NCBI GenBank assembly: GCA_019188255.1
Contig: JAETXT010000001.1
Span: 6,572,001 to 6,636,000 of the forward strand
Direction: 5' to 3'
From: Verticillium longisporum
Taxonomy: Eukaryota > Ascomycota > Sordariomycetes > Glomerellales > Plectosphaerellaceae
DNA length: 64,000 nt
Shown here piece after piece: positions 1-11,663 of the stretch; the first letter of the stretch is position 1, and each line of letters starts with the position of its first letter. The position numbers were made by a program, and so were the translations under genes. The notes below the pieces were generated by a model that ran no database searches, was not told where the DNA came from, and worked only from the letters and a program-made list of their open reading frames with translations.

Positions 1-2393
1 TCGCCGGCGAGACATACAGCTGCACGACCTCCTGACCGGCAACGCGGCCGGTATTCTTGACCGTGACACAGCATCGCAAGACGGCCGTCTCCACGTCTTC
101 TTCCGCCGTGGCGCCGAGCCCCTCATACTGAAAACTCGTGTACGACAGGCCAAAGCCAAAAGGCCACCTGACCCTGTCTCCGGCCGCCGCCTGCGAAGAG
201 CGGTAGCCGACCTCGACGCCCTCGGCATACTCAATCCGCACGCTGCCGTCCTCCAGCTTGCGGGCCGGAAAGTGGCCGAAGCTCGGCGCGTCCTCGAGCG
301 TCTTGAACCACGTCGTCGCCAGCCGGCCGCTCGGACAGACGGCGCCCGTCAGCACGTCGACGACGGCCCGCGCCCCCTCCTTCCCGGGAAAGTGCGCGAG
401 CACGATGGCGTCGACGTCGTCGACAAAAGCGCTGACATCGATGGAGTTCCCGCAGTGCAGCAACGAGTACCGTCTTCTTGGACGTGGCGGCCACGGCCTT
501 GATGAGGGCGGCCTGGTTCGCCGGCATGCGAATGTCGTCGAGGTCGAAGCCCTCCGACTCGTACTGCTCGTCGCGTCCCGCGTAGAGGACGCTGACGTCT
601 GACGTGCGGGCCAGGGCGACGGCGTTGGCGATGGCCTGCTGCTCGTCGTACGCCTCTTCGAAGCAGAGGCTTGCCGCGTAGGGGGTTGGCTCGCCGATGA
701 CGAGCTCGGGAGGCCGGCCATGTCGAGACGGATGTCGTAAGAGATGCCGGCTTCCATGGATACTTGCGTGCCTGTCTCGAGGAGGATGTGGTTGAAGATG
801 AATTGGTCCGTCGGGATGCCCTTGTCTGAGCCCGTCAGGACGGTTTCGCCGTTGACACTGAGGGTGAACGCTCCCGTGCATCTGATGGCTAAGGTGTGGT
901 CGCCGGATGTGGACGGTGTCAGTTTGGTTGTGATCTTCAGCCGGGACCCAGGTACCTTGAGGCCTGGCTTGAATTGCCCGAGCATCCAAACGACGGGCTT
1001 GGCCTGGTGCTCTTCTAAGAGCGGCTCGGGCGAGTCGTCGTTGTAGTAGGTCACGTCTGCGCCTGGACGGCCATCCTTGGCGACGAGTTCATCAGTGTCG
1101 GCGACAGGTTTGATTCGTCGCGTCCGCACGCCAGGAGAGTATCGCACGCGCTCTGCGTTGTCTGCCGCCTCTTTCCAGAGGTCGATGGGGGAGCTTCTGT
1201 ACTGCGGCGTGCATGAAGCGCTGCCGCCTCCAGTGATGACGGGGTCTCGCGCGAACTCCCCAATGACGGCAACCGTGTCGGCAGAGGACTGTGTCAGGTC
1301 AAGAGGCAGTGCCTGCTGTTCGTTCTTCAAGAGGACAATGCCGCTGGCCGCCAGCTCCCAGGCCAACCGGTTCGTCTTCTCATTGATGATGGACTTCTCG
1401 GTGCTGATGCCGTGGCACGCCTTGGTCCGGTCCCGCAGCTCCAGCATTTTGAGCACGCGAGCATCGACCTCGCCGATGGCCACCTCGCCCGCCTCGACGG
1501 CTTTGACAAGCCTGGCGCCCCTGAAGATGGGAAACGGCATCTCGAGGTCGAGGCCGGCCTGGATGGGTGCGGCCGTATTGTGCACGGCGAATCAGTCGGA
1601 CATGGTGATGCCCTTGTACCCCCCCCATTGGGCCCGGAGCACCCCCTCCATCAAGGGCCTGTTCTCACTGCAGAAAGCTCCATCGACCTTGTTGTATCTG
1701 GTTTGGTTTTCACGTCAGTCTTCAGTCCTCGCGTCTCTCGCGTATTCGTACGCCTCGAATAGGGGCTCCTTACGCCGTCATGATGCCCACAGGATCCGAT
1801 GTCCTCAACAGATGCTGCCAGGCGGCGAGGTAGACCTCTCGCAAGGTCCTGCTGTCCGCCGAATGCCTGACGTCGTAAAAGTGCCTCAGCGTCTCCGAGT
1901 CGTTGCAGACAAAGTGCTTGGGGCACGCGCCGACACCCATGGCCTGGATGCCGTTGACAACGGCGCCAGCAAGACGGCCCGACAGGAGGGGATCCTCGCT
2001 CATGCACTCAAAGTTGCGGCCGCCGCGCGGATCGCGGTGGATGTTGATGGTAGGCCCCAGCACGACCTGGGCGCTCTTCATGCGCGCCTGGCGGGCGAGC
2101 TCGCCGCCCAGGCGACCCAGGAGCTCGGCATACCACGTCGAACCGTAGCATGCTGTGTTGGGGAAGCTGGCTGTTGTGAGGTCCGCCTCGATGCCCGCGG
2201 GACGGATGCCACTGACGGAATCAGCGACCTGAAGTATGTCAGTGTATCTTCTACTTTTCGTGAGCAGGTTTCACACTCTGATGGGTGGTATGCCGAGCCT
2301 CTCAACGCCAGCTGCTGTAGAAAAGTCGCGACCTGAGAGAAGAGTGACTTTCTTCTCGAGCGTTAGCTCCTTGAGAAGTTCCTCGAAGGTCAT
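1..2393 (-). pseudogene. GH3 beta-glucosidase, disrupted; 3' end beyond window
   Basis: Glycoside hydrolase family 3 enzyme that would release glucose from beta-glucosides. The start is ATG at 2393, in a TFEELLKELTLEKKVTLLSG context typical of GH3 N-termini. Introns are 2229-2276 and 1698-1773. Visible parts are the N-terminal barrel (KHFVCND, GPTINIHRDPRGGRN), the nucleophile motif TMSD, a PA14-like insert and the C-terminal GH3 domain (FGFGLSYTSF). Three lesions are seen. An in-frame TGA (1592-1594) stands where the family has Trp right after the catalytic Asp. A frameshift lies near 707-718, between YDIRLDMAG and PPELVIGEP. A second frameshift lies near 459-465, before HCGNSIDVSAF. Outside these points the reading is clean, so the decay is recent or the assembly is wrong. 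A CGG-N5-CCG site lies about 270 bp upstream. The gene is probably the sugar-releasing member of the neighbouring catabolic cluster. Confidence 0.85.
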
Positions 2394-2962
2394 ACTGGCT
2401 TTGTCCCGATGAGAGCGAGAGTGGCGGGACACCTCGTGTAATTCGGCAGAATTGCTCTGAGACGTGATCTAGTTGTGCATCTCTCACTGTCAGGCATTCC
2501 CATCAAGAACCGCCGGGACATCAATGTTTTGAAGTAAACAGCGACATCGCGGGTCTTACTCAACCATTATTGAAAAGCCATGAGCCACAGATTCCCCATC
2601 TGCCTAGTCACGATGCCGGTGACAGTAGTCCTTCGGATCTTGCGCCCACCTCCCCCCCTAAATTCGGGATTTCCGGGCTTGGGCAACCCTCCGAAAAAGG
2701 ACGACCCGCGCACTGGAGCGGGGAGTGAGGGGGATACCTCCAGATTCCGAATCATGCAGAGGTGGGGGAACCCCTGAAGAATACCCCTTTCAGTAGCTCG
2801 AGCTTTTGTTTCGCGCTTGTTGAGGTGTTCCTCGCGGTGACATTGCGAACCACCGACTGCCTACACGGGAATCAGAGGGAGACTCATCTAGAAAGATATT
2901 GCCGTGAGATTCGTCCAATAATCGCTCGTAAGACGAAGGGCTATCAATGCAGTACTACTCAG
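2394..2962. promoter_or_regulatory. Intergenic: GH3 promoter and DUF3500 3' end
   Basis: No gene seen. Both flanking genes run on the minus strand, so this holds the GH3 upstream region and the DUF3500 terminator. It contains one CGG-N5-CCG palindrome (listed separately). Confidence 0.5.
2665..2675. promoter_or_regulatory. CGG-N5-CCG palindrome upstream of GH3 gene
   Basis: CGG GATTT CCG. Inverted CGG half-sites are the standard recognition element of Zn2Cys6 dimers. The same 5-bp spacing recurs in three other promoters of this cluster. Binding by the regulator at 6015-8622 is inferred. Confidence 0.5.
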
Positions 2963-4455
2963 CTAACCTTCCCACACAAATCCCTGCTCCATGCCCTCCA
3001 TCAACGGCCTCAGCGCCATGCCGTAGTCGCCCCCATTCGGCGTCCTCAATAACGTGTGGATGTGAAACTTGGCCGGCTCCTCGTTCGTCAGAAATACGCC
3101 AGAGTGATGATCAAATTCGACAATGATAACCGGACTCTGGATACGATAGTAAAAGGCGTCCTCGTTGCCGAAGCCCCCGATCCAGCAAAAGTACGTCTCG
3201 TGATACCAGGCCTTGACCTGCTCCATCCGCGCCAGTCGAGCCTGCTCTGGGAGGTAGAGGAGGTACTGGTCCATGATCTGGGACACGAGGTCCTGCTGCG
3301 CGGGCGCCATGTCGCCGACGAGGATGCCCTCGTACGGCACGACGCGGTTGTCGCGGTACGCCCCGCACAGATGGCGCTGGTCGTCGTGGTTCCAGCGCCC
3401 CTTGGGCATGGTCGGGTCCCTGAGAAGCTTGTACACCTGCGCCTCGGCCTGGCGTTCCGGCGATAGCCTCTGCATGAGGCGCAGGCCGAGGGCCTCCTCC
3501 TCGTGGAGGATCCGCGTCGCCGCGTGCGAGCCGTCGCCGTCGATGAGGTTCGGCTCGGCGCCTGTGAACCACGGCGAGACGATAATCTGAGTCCTGTAGA
3601 GGATGATGTTGAGGCACAGGTGGTGGCCGTAAAACGAGAAGCCCCAGGGCCGCGACGTCGAGGGCTGTCCGAAGAGGACAAAGTTGTACGAGAACTCGTT
3701 ACACACGCGCGGCGCCTGCACGAGCTCGCCCAGGAACCCGTTGATGCGCATGGCGGCGACAGCCTTGGCGTAGCCTTCTGGCGACAGCGTCGTCTGGAGG
3801 ACGCGCATGATGGCGTCCTTGATTTGAGGCGCATCGCCAAGTCTGTCAAGGCGCAAGCCCTTGTCGCTCAGGAGAAACTCGGGATTCGACCACGACCGCC
3901 ATTCTGGAGAGTCAATGTGGTAGCTGACACGCGCACGCTGCTCTTCATCGAGCACGCCCAGCAGAGCGTCTGCTGAACTGACAATGTCCTCGATCGGGAC
4001 ACCTTCGTCTTGAATCTTGAATAGATCCGGGCGAATATATCCTGGAGAAATCCAACATTAGCTATTGACATGGTCATCAACACTAAAAAATCAGGGGGAT
4101 GCCCACCATCCGTTGTGATCCCCCGGTAAGGCTCCTGGAAGAGCTTCCGCCAGTGGACGTAGAGCGCGTGCAGCCAGGGGGGGTTCTTATTGAGCTTGAA
4201 ATCTTCAGCATATCCAGAGGCATCTTGCTTCCTCATGGCCGTAAACCGAGCGTTGTTCACATCTGGTAGGAATTGGCGGAACTCGCCATGCTCGGCTGCG
4301 TGGTTGGACCCCATTGTTCTGCTATTAGGGAGATGATGCTCAAATTTGGCTACTTCGGATCTCGTGATGTGAACTGAGAGACCAAACAGGTCAGGGGGCC
4401 GGGCTTTGAAGGATCGACTCATCTGAAGCCCTGTGTACCATTCCGACGATGGCAT
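2963..4455 (-). CDS. DUF3500 family protein
   Basis: 475-aa protein of the DUF3500 family, whose biochemical role is not established. Exons are 4455-4107 and 4041-2963 with one 65-bp intron; phases close to an intact frame. Recognisable pieces are the N-terminal FLPDVNNARF region, a WGFSFYGHHLCLN segment, PWFTGAEPN, and a C-terminal IIVEFDHHSGVF stretch with His/Asp residues suggestive of metal binding (inference). ATG 4455 is the first in-frame start; downstream ATGs at about 4422 and 4314 are also possible, because DUF3500 similarity only begins after the latter. It shares a 345-bp divergent promoter with the FAH-family gene, which suggests co-expression in the same pathway. Confidence 0.85.
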
Positions 4456-4551
4456 TGTGTCTGGGACTACTCCACTCGGACACAGCCCGATCGGTTCGCA
4501 TGGCGTTGAGCTCCCCTGTGACAGCGATCCCAGAGGAGCCAGAGGAGCATC

Positions 4552-4562
4552 CGGAAATCCCG
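4552..4562. promoter_or_regulatory. CGG-N5-CCG palindrome in DUF3500/FAH divergent promoter
   Basis: CGG AAATC CCG, 97 bp from the DUF3500 start and 239 bp from the FAH start. It matches the motif in the other cluster promoters and could serve both genes. Confidence 0.5.
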
Positions 4563-4800
4563 AACCCTACCAAGACACCCGCACTCCGCCTGAGGGGACC
4601 CCGAGTCCTCGGTGCGAGGGTACACACTAGGGCTATCGGACCATGGATTGATGATCCATGGAAGGATGAAGACGAGAATGGTTCGATTGAAAAGGCTGTC
4701 GCGTGGCATTTCGAGTGACCTAGAAGCCACGAATCTCGAGCGCATCGACTTTCTCTCCAGTGGTTCACTTGGACTGCATCCCGATCTAGACCCTGCCATC

Positions 4801-5977
4801 ATGTCTCCACCGTCATTTCAGCGTACGTAGCTGGCTAGTCCCTTCTGCGCTCCTATCAGCTCACATGTGTGCTTCGTGCACCTGGCCGCTCCCGAAATCT
4901 GACACCCCTTCCAGGCCTTGTTCGCTTCATCCCAAAGTCCAACGCCTTGAAGGTCCTCATTGGTGAGCCTGAATCAGCCATCATTGATGTCGGTGTTGCG
5001 TTGCGCAAAGGTCAAGACGTGCCTGTGATCGTCTGGTCAGGTTCCTCCGTGCTCAGCCCTGGCACGAAGACGACGCAGCGCGAGGTGGTCGATATGGTTC
5101 TCTCGCCCGTTGCGCCTCACGAGGTCGGCACGATCCGATGCATTGGCCTGAATGTAAGTGAGCCCCGAGAGCAGTGAATGATCCCATCACCTGGGGAGTT
5201 GGCTTTTTGACAACCCCCACAGTATGTGCAGCACGCCAAAGAACTTGACGCACCGATTCCCACGGTCCCAACCGTTTTCTTGTAGGAGCCGAGCCGATCA
5301 ACATGCCCTAGAGATGAAGCTGTGTGTGCTGACACGGCTAGGAAACCAAGCACCTCGCTCGCCAGCCCCTGGCCCACGCCGACGGTGCTCCCGACCATCA
5401 CACAGGCAGACGACACGGGCGACTACGAGTCCGAGCTCGCGGTCATCATCGGCCGCGCCTGCAAGAATGTGTCCGAGACCGAGGCCCTCGACTACGTTCT
5501 CGGTTACACGGCCTGCAACGATGTTTCCAGCCGCGCGAGCCAGTTCAACCAGTCGCAGTGGTGCTACTCCAAAGGCTTTGACGGATCCTGTCCCATCGGC
5601 CCCGCGATCGTCTCCAAGGAGCTCATCCCGGATCCCGGAGCGCTGCATATCCGGGGTCTGAAGAACGGCGAGGTCATGCAAGAGTGCGGCACCGAGTACG
5701 TATATCGCCCTCTGGAAGCCACGTGCCAGCGAAGATAAACTGACTGATATTGGTACACAGTGACTTGATCTTCAGTGTCGCCAAACTGATCAGCTTCCTG
5801 TCGCAGGGCACCACGCTGCCTGCCGGCACGGTCATAATCACGGGTACGCCTGCTGGCGTCGGCGCGGGCCGCAAGCCCAAGGTGACCATCAGGCAGGACG
5901 ATGAGTTTGCCGTCGAGATACTGCCTCACATTGGCACTCTGATCAACGTTTTTGAGAACGAGCAAGTGCAACGCTGA
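4801..5977 (+). CDS. Fumarylacetoacetate hydrolase (FAH) family protein
   Basis: 296-aa FAH-superfamily enzyme. The family hydrolyses C-C bonds in acylpyruvates and ring-fission products of aromatic catabolism, or decarboxylates oxaloacetate. Exons are 4801-4822, 4915-5153, 5223-5281, 5342-5695 and 5761-5977; all phases close. Exon 1 encodes only MSPPSFQ plus one base, and the first conserved block is LVRFIPKSNALKVLIGEP. The metal-binding region is visible as GDYESELAVIIGR, followed by GYTACNDVSSR, CYSKGFDGSCPIGP and the C-terminal TGTPAGVG loop. No lesions. It is divergent from DUF3500 and convergent with the Zn2Cys6 regulator. The exact substrate cannot be read from sequence; the neighbouring oxygenases suggest an aromatic ring-cleavage product. 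Confidence 0.9.
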
Positions 5978-6014
5978 GATGGGGTTTGGTATTGTCGTGG
6001 GATAGCTCATCGTC

Positions 6015-8622
6015 TCAAGACGCGCTCGGCGCATCGAGGTCCGAGAACTGAAAGGCAAAATCCAGGTCCATGTCGCCGCCTAGAAGATCCAAGGGGCCCC
6101 AGTATTGGTTGAGGAGCATGGTTCCCTCAAAGTCGTAGGCTGCCTGGCTGGAAGTGAATGGCACAGAGCTTTGCGCCTTCTCCTTTGCCTGGCGCAGCAG
6201 TTTGGCGGCCTCCAGGGCTACGACGCACTCGTCCATGTTGTCGAGGATCTCGATTGCCATGCCGACACGCTCTAGTAGATACTGGTTATCGGTCTCTGAC
6301 GAACGTGTAACGTGCACGAGTATGATGGAGGCGGCAAATACTGTGTATGTGGTGTTGTAGAACCTTGAAGAGGCTGTCAGAGAGGATGAGGTGCAGATAG
6401 ATCAAAGAAAGACCACATACCAGGTGCGGAAGAAGTCGTTGTGCTCGTGTGTTCGATATATAATTTCAATAGTTTTGGAGGCCGAATCGAGGTATTTCTC
6501 CGTGGCCTCATGTGCATCAGGAATCGATGCGCGCTCCGTCCCGGACGACTTGAGCAGCAGTGATCCAAATAAAAGAATCCGCATGTTATGGTACCCTAAT
6601 CACAGTCAGATTACGTGCGCGGAATTCGCGAGCATGCAAAGATCCGTACGGATGGTTAGGACTAGCTTTTGCCGCTTCGCCCATTGAGGATCTCGCGCCG
6701 CCTTGAGAGTTGATGGCGGGCCAGCGGAAATGTTCGGTCGAATCTGCTCTGGAAGACTCTCAATCCATCGGTCAAGATCCTTCTCAATCTGGAAAGCAAG
6801 CGCAGTCGTCGATAGCACAGGCGAATCGGACAGATAGATGCCATGACAGACTGTCCTCGTCAGTCGCGAAAAGTCAACCATGGATCTGATGATGGCGCAA
6901 TGGGGAGGCTCGAGTAGCTCGGGTTGATTGGTGTCGGCGTCTGGTGAGCCCTGTATGAGAGGATACGGGCGGGTGTGATAGAGATCTGCTCCTAATGTAT
7001 CCGGCCTGCCCATCGCGAAGGACAACTCACTGCGAATGTCAAAGTGGTGGCAGAGGAAAGGTGATAGTCATAACTTACGTTTCGAGGGAGTACAGCCCCC
7101 TGAGGCGAGCATAGCACATTAGTTCACGTTCAAAAACAAAATTATGGATCACATCGCAGCATCTAAAGACTTGCCACCAGGTCCGGGATTCTGCTTTCAA
7201 TCTCGCCGTATCTGTCCTTGCATTGGGCCCGGGGCCTCGGTTGATGCCCATGGCCAGCGCTGTCCTGACTGAAAGACCGACATACATATAGCACACTGAG
7301 GCTTTTAGTGCTCCAAATGGTCTGTGATCTGGGGAAAAACTGACAGTGAGGGCTGAGTTCGTTCTGGCAAACCTTGGCCTGCGTCCAAAGTCAGCGCAAA
7401 TGTCCTTCCGTAGCTCGAAACGTGTGACGCGGCTGTTACCAGAAAGAAATAGCACTGGACCATCTCGAGATCAGTGACCATGCCGAGTTGATTGCAATAT
7501 GTTTTGGCCTGGTCGAAGAACTTCCTGCTCCACTGGAGATTGGTCAGACCCTCGAGAGGGTCGTCAGGCCTGACCCCGACAAGGGCGCCGAGGGCAAGGA
7601 CGCTGTAGCAGAGGGCGGCAAAGCTCGTGACGCGGGTGCCCTCGGCGCCGGTCCACAAGCGCTCATACCTCTGGAGGAAGAGTTGCCTGTCGAGTATGGG
7701 GTGAATGTAGTGGATGGCGGAGAAGTAGTTGTCCAGGAAGCCTCGGCTGTGACGGGAGTAGAGGAGTGGCTGGCTCAGCGTGCCTGCATCGACGCGTGCT
7801 GAGCTCGCGTCGGGAGAATGAAAGGACGGATTGTGAAGGCTCGTGACGAGAAGGGCGTGTGCGTCATCGGCGGTCGAGCTGTCCTGGCCGCCGTTGCGTT
7901 GAATGTGGGATAGAAGGGCGACAGAGGACGAAGTGCCGTAGAACTCGACGTTGCGCGTATGGCTATTGACGCCGGACACTTCATGCTCGCCGGCCAGTCT
8001 CGTGGATGTGCTGCGCGGCGTCGGGATTACATCGTAGTCTGACGCTGCGTAGTTGTCGTGGGCGTTGGCTTCGTTCTCAGTCGCCATCTGCGATTCCGGC
8101 CATGTCGGATGCTGCTGCTGCTGCTGTTGGTCCTCTGCCAGCGGCAAGGTCGAATCGCTGGGGTTTGTGGCCTCTGCAGCAGCGGCCGGGGGGTCTGGCC
8201 CTCGCCTTTTCTGAGACTCCTGAGAGTGAGACTCGAGGCGATTGGACAAGTTCTTCACATGATCCTCGAGCTGTCGTACGTAGCTGAAGATGGGGGCGAT
8301 GCGTGAGCTGCAACTCAAAATTGGATGCCGTGCCACGCGATGAAGGGCGACTCACTCGGGTGCATAGCGCCTGCTGGCAGCATCCTGGCCTTTGTAAATA
8401 CACTCGAGCTTGCGATCTGGCCATGTCAGCTTTTCTGGTCAGGAGGGATATGGCAGGGGAAGAGACGAAAGGCGACCAACTTTTGCAGTAGGTGCATGGG
8501 TATAGCTCGTCGCATTTATTCTTCTTGGTTCGACAAGCATCGCATGCTCGCGCGGCCCTTGGTCGGCAAGCCTTGTGAACGGCTGCTCTGGTGACGCGCG
8601 CTTTGGGCACCTGGTCATCCAT
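6015..8622 (-). CDS. Zn2Cys6 fungal transcription factor
   Basis: 716-aa regulator. Exons on the minus strand are 8622-8481, 8416-8356, 8307-7440, 7378-7345, 7295-7175, 7099-7079, 7029-6650, 6595-6421 and 6363-6015; phases close. The zinc cluster is C-X2-C-X6-C-X5-C-X2-C-X6-C, beginning CDACRTKKNKCDELYPC. A short coiled-coil/leucine segment (APIFSYVRQLEDHVKNL) follows, then a poly-Gln tract, then the fungal_trans regulatory domain (DNYFSAIHYIHPILDRQLF and RTWWGLYSLETELSFAMGRPD). The C-terminus is acidic and aromatic (DLDFAFQFSDLDAP), an activation-domain look. The intron at 7100-7174 has a GC donor (TG|GCAAGT), supported because splicing restores the WW-x-LYSLE motif. It is the likely pathway-specific regulator of this cluster; that role is inferred from position and the shared promoter palindromes. 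Confidence 0.92.
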
Positions 8623-9700
8623 GGCGATCAATTAAGCAGCGTGGAGCGGCTGTCGAAAGGGCCTGTGGTGGTGATACAACGCAGGTGGATGCAGACTGGA
8701 GAAGCAAGGTCAGATGCGGGAAGTGTATCGACAAAGTCAAGGCTCTGATCATGCCTGGCGACTGCCCCAGGTCGTTATTACCGAGCTCCTGCTGGGTGGC
8801 TAGGGGGGCTGCAGCTGCCTACCCAGCAAGCTTAGGACCTTGAGTACCGACTTGGCAAGTGGGTAACAAATAAAGCAGGACTCCATTAACGCAAGTTACG
8901 CAAGCACTACCGAGATACAGTGGGGAGACAAAAAAAACGATGGATTGCCGTTATCTTCCGTTTTTACACTAAAATAGGTAGTTTTTCCGAAAGCTATTCT
9001 ACCTTGAATATATAAACTTTGTTACCTACTCTATACTATATTAATTTCTAGTGAATCTAGACCTAGTATATATCTAGATATATAGACTTAAAGCTAGATC
9101 TTTAGTATTTTTAAGCTTATAAACTTTTAATAAATAGTTTATAAGTATAGGAGTTATAAGGAGTTAGAGTCTTATAACTACTCTAGTAGCTTAAATAAAA
9201 GCTAAACTATAACGATATATATATTATAAAATAGTGAAAAAATCGTAGCTATAGAACAGTATACTTCTTATAATATTCCATAGAGCCGTTCTATAGTAAT
9301 AAGCGTTTAAGTTCTCTTATACCCTATTAGCTAAAGCTTAAAATCCTACTCCACTTCCCCCATAGGTCCAGAGGTGGTCCAAGCGCCTTGTCCACGCGTG
9401 GCCACTGAGGGTCAGTCTGTCATATATAGAGGGCACCCCCCGGACCTGATTGCCTGTCCACTGTGCCCGTAATAGTAGGCCACTAGCACATTCATGACGC
9501 TACATGTTCGCTCGCATACAATCCATCACTCTCTGGCTAATTCGGTCCTATACTTGTCTCTTTGGGGTTTTCGGTATATATTACGAACATGTATATGCGG
9601 GTTATGTCATTTACACCTTGCCACTGCCGAGCTCACGAGCTCGACCGTGACCAGCTATGACTCCCAGCTAGCGCGGTGAAAGAGCAGGTACGGCGAGACG
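8623..9700. other. Regulator promoter and AT-rich decayed transposon tract
   Basis: The first 290 bp are ordinary upstream sequence of the regulator. From about 8960 to 9350 base composition becomes extremely AT-rich with many TA dinucleotides, typical of repeat DNA mutated by RIP. The GC-rich sequence resumes near 9360. No gene is visible. Confidence 0.6.
8913..8954 (+). repeat. Single MITE terminal repeat, degraded copy
   Basis: The stretch reads GATACAG, then GGAGACAAA...ACGATGGATTGCCGTTAT. It matches the left terminal repeat of the complete MITE at 25252-25510, differing mainly by C:G to T:A transitions. I did not find a matching right end before 9360, so this copy is truncated or too mutated. 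Confidence 0.6.
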
Positions 9701-9751
9701 GCATATGCGATACTGAACGTATTAGTGACTACCCCCTCAACACTTCTCGTC

Positions 9752-10137
9752 TCATGTACACACCTCAAAGTTGGCTTCGATACCATGAGAATCCTTCAGA
9801 ACCGTAAAGACATTCAATAGCTCCCGAGGTCGACGCGGCTGCGAGTCGTTCTCGATCTTTTTGATGCCGCTGAAGTCTATGGTCAACCTGACGGGTGTTT
9901 TGGGGTCATCGAACGTCAACACTGGCATGATTCCGCGCTCCCAGTATTATATACAAGAGAGGTGTACCGGGGCAAGGACGCTGGGCTCATTTGTCGTAAT
10001 TTTCCGGAGATTCTCAACACAGCACACAGACTCGTTAGGGTATTCGGGTTCAGATGTTTTGAGATCATGACAGCAAATTCACGGGGCAAGCGGGCTTCAA
10101 GCCAGTCAAGCCCTATGAGAACAGCCGCACATTTCAT
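9752..10137 (-). pseudogene. F-box-like protein remnant
   Basis: From ATG 10137 the frame reads LEARLPREFAVMISKHLNP...SLCAVLR..LRQMSPASLPRY, the usual look of a fungal F-box (LPxE..I..HL.p..L.sLc.v). At about 9948 the frame shifts by one base. It then continues as YWERGIMPVLTFDDPKTPVR and FSGIKKIENDSQPRRPRELL, a block seen after the F-box in a fungal hypothetical family. The copy stops at 9752, far short of full length. It is therefore a truncated and frameshifted fragment, sitting in the decayed interval between the regulator and the 116-aa gene. Confidence 0.5.
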
Positions 10138-10459
10138 CAGTTGCTGGTTGTTGCGGCCTTGTGATAGGAGAAGAGGCGGACAGCCCTGCCACGGATACAT
10201 CCCGGTTTCCAAAAACGGCAGATCTTTTAACGGGGCTCTCTGGGTTCTGCCGGCTCTGCTGTAGCCGAATACAAGTTCCAGCAATCCACATGTACTGTAG
10301 CGACATCCAGCTTGCATTTGTTGCAGGATCGAAAGCGGCCAAAGGACAGTGTCAGGACCCTGCGGAGCCACCCAGGGCCTGCCAAGCCAGGGGGCTGGCC
10401 AGGGGCTAAGGGTCACGAGAGAACGTATATATAGGCTGCGGAGGGCCCCCAAAGCTGCG

Positions 10460-10986
10460 GAGGGCCAGAATTCAGATGTATTCCTATCCCATACCTATAT
10501 TCTAACTACCTGCGGACCCTGTGGAAGACCCCTTCACTCTGTTCTAAACAACGCTCTGACACCTCACCAGCAGGTACTGCACCGGTGAACGAAGTAGAAA
10601 GCCACGAGAACACAAGTGTTGCGGAGCAACTATCTGACGCGTTCCAGAAGAACAATGCGCCAGCGTTGAGTACATGGCCACAAGCAGCGCCGACGGGCGG
10701 CACTTCGCCGAGAGATACCTCCGACAGCGCGACCTCGGGCCCATCATGTACCAAGACCACTCCACCACAAACATCACCTAACATCTTCAACGCCGAAGCA
10801 GCCGATGAAACGCGACGATCTACAGAGGCAATATTGCCTCCTGATGACGGAGCACAACCCGGCGGCCATGCAAGAAGAAACAGCTCTGCGGCAGGCTCTG
10901 TTTCGGCCAGGAAATGATCACTACCCAAGGATGATGCTGTCAATGGCGAGGGCAACGAGTTCAAGCGTCGAAAGCCTGATGAGTAA
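10460..10986 (+). pseudogene. Possible remnant of a Ser/Thr/Pro-rich coding region
   Basis: One plus-strand frame stays open from about 10460 to 10914 with protein-like hydrophilic composition (NEVESHENTSVAEQLSDAFQ, NIFNAEAADETRRSTE). It meets TGA at 10915-10917, then continues in frame for 22 codons (SLPKDDAVNGEGNEFKRRKP) to TAA at 10986. No start, domain or family is recognised. It could be chance; the lysine/arginine-rich tail after the stop is the reason to list it. Confidence 0.25.
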
Positions 10987-11663
10987 GAGAAGGCAGGCTA
11001 AATAGGACTGTTGCAATCGCCGGGACAGCCCTGCCCAATTGATGTCCAGATCACATGTGAGATGGCCGATCCAGACAATCTGGCTTCGACTAAAACAAAA
11101 GCTCAGCCCTGTAATGCCCACTTGAGTGGTTTCATACGAGACATCCGTTGGCAGTTTTGTCTACAGAGCCTCATTTATGGTACTCTTCTCCCTATCAACT
11201 ACGCCTTGAAGCTGATGAATTATATCACACCAGCCCTGGCCACCGGCCAGGCTTTCAAGCCGCGCATGGCTCCTCTGCCTTGACTTAGCGGTCGGTTGGC
11301 CAGTACAACGTGGCAGGGTTAGGCACCAACACCACTGTATGTAAGGTCCCAGCTGCAACCATGACAAGCAGCAGACCAAAGATGATCACACTTTGCTCAC
11401 CCTGCTCCACCCTGAGCTCAGGTCAAAGCAGCAACAGGTCGGCTCCGTCGTGGAGGATGACTATAGAGGGAGCTGCCCAGAGAGTGCTGATGGGGATCGG
11501 GTCCCTGAAGTGCAGGGTGCACGAGGGGAGCAAGAACACGAGGCAGTACCGCACCGTGCTCAGTTCATCATGATCATAGTTCACATCGAAAAGACACAGG
11601 ACACAGGGTCACTTTGATTGGCATATCATAGTATGTCCGGTTGGCCCGTTTACACTCGCTATC
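10987..11663. other. No recognisable gene
   Basis: Short broken frames only. Minus-strand fragments such as IIFGLLLVMVAAGTLHTVVL look like transmembrane segments but are interrupted by stops and do not assemble into a gene. Confidence 0.4.

Noticed and set aside
1592..1594. TGA read as Trp by an alternative code
   Set aside because: Other genes here use TGG for Trp and end in TGA, so the standard code applies.
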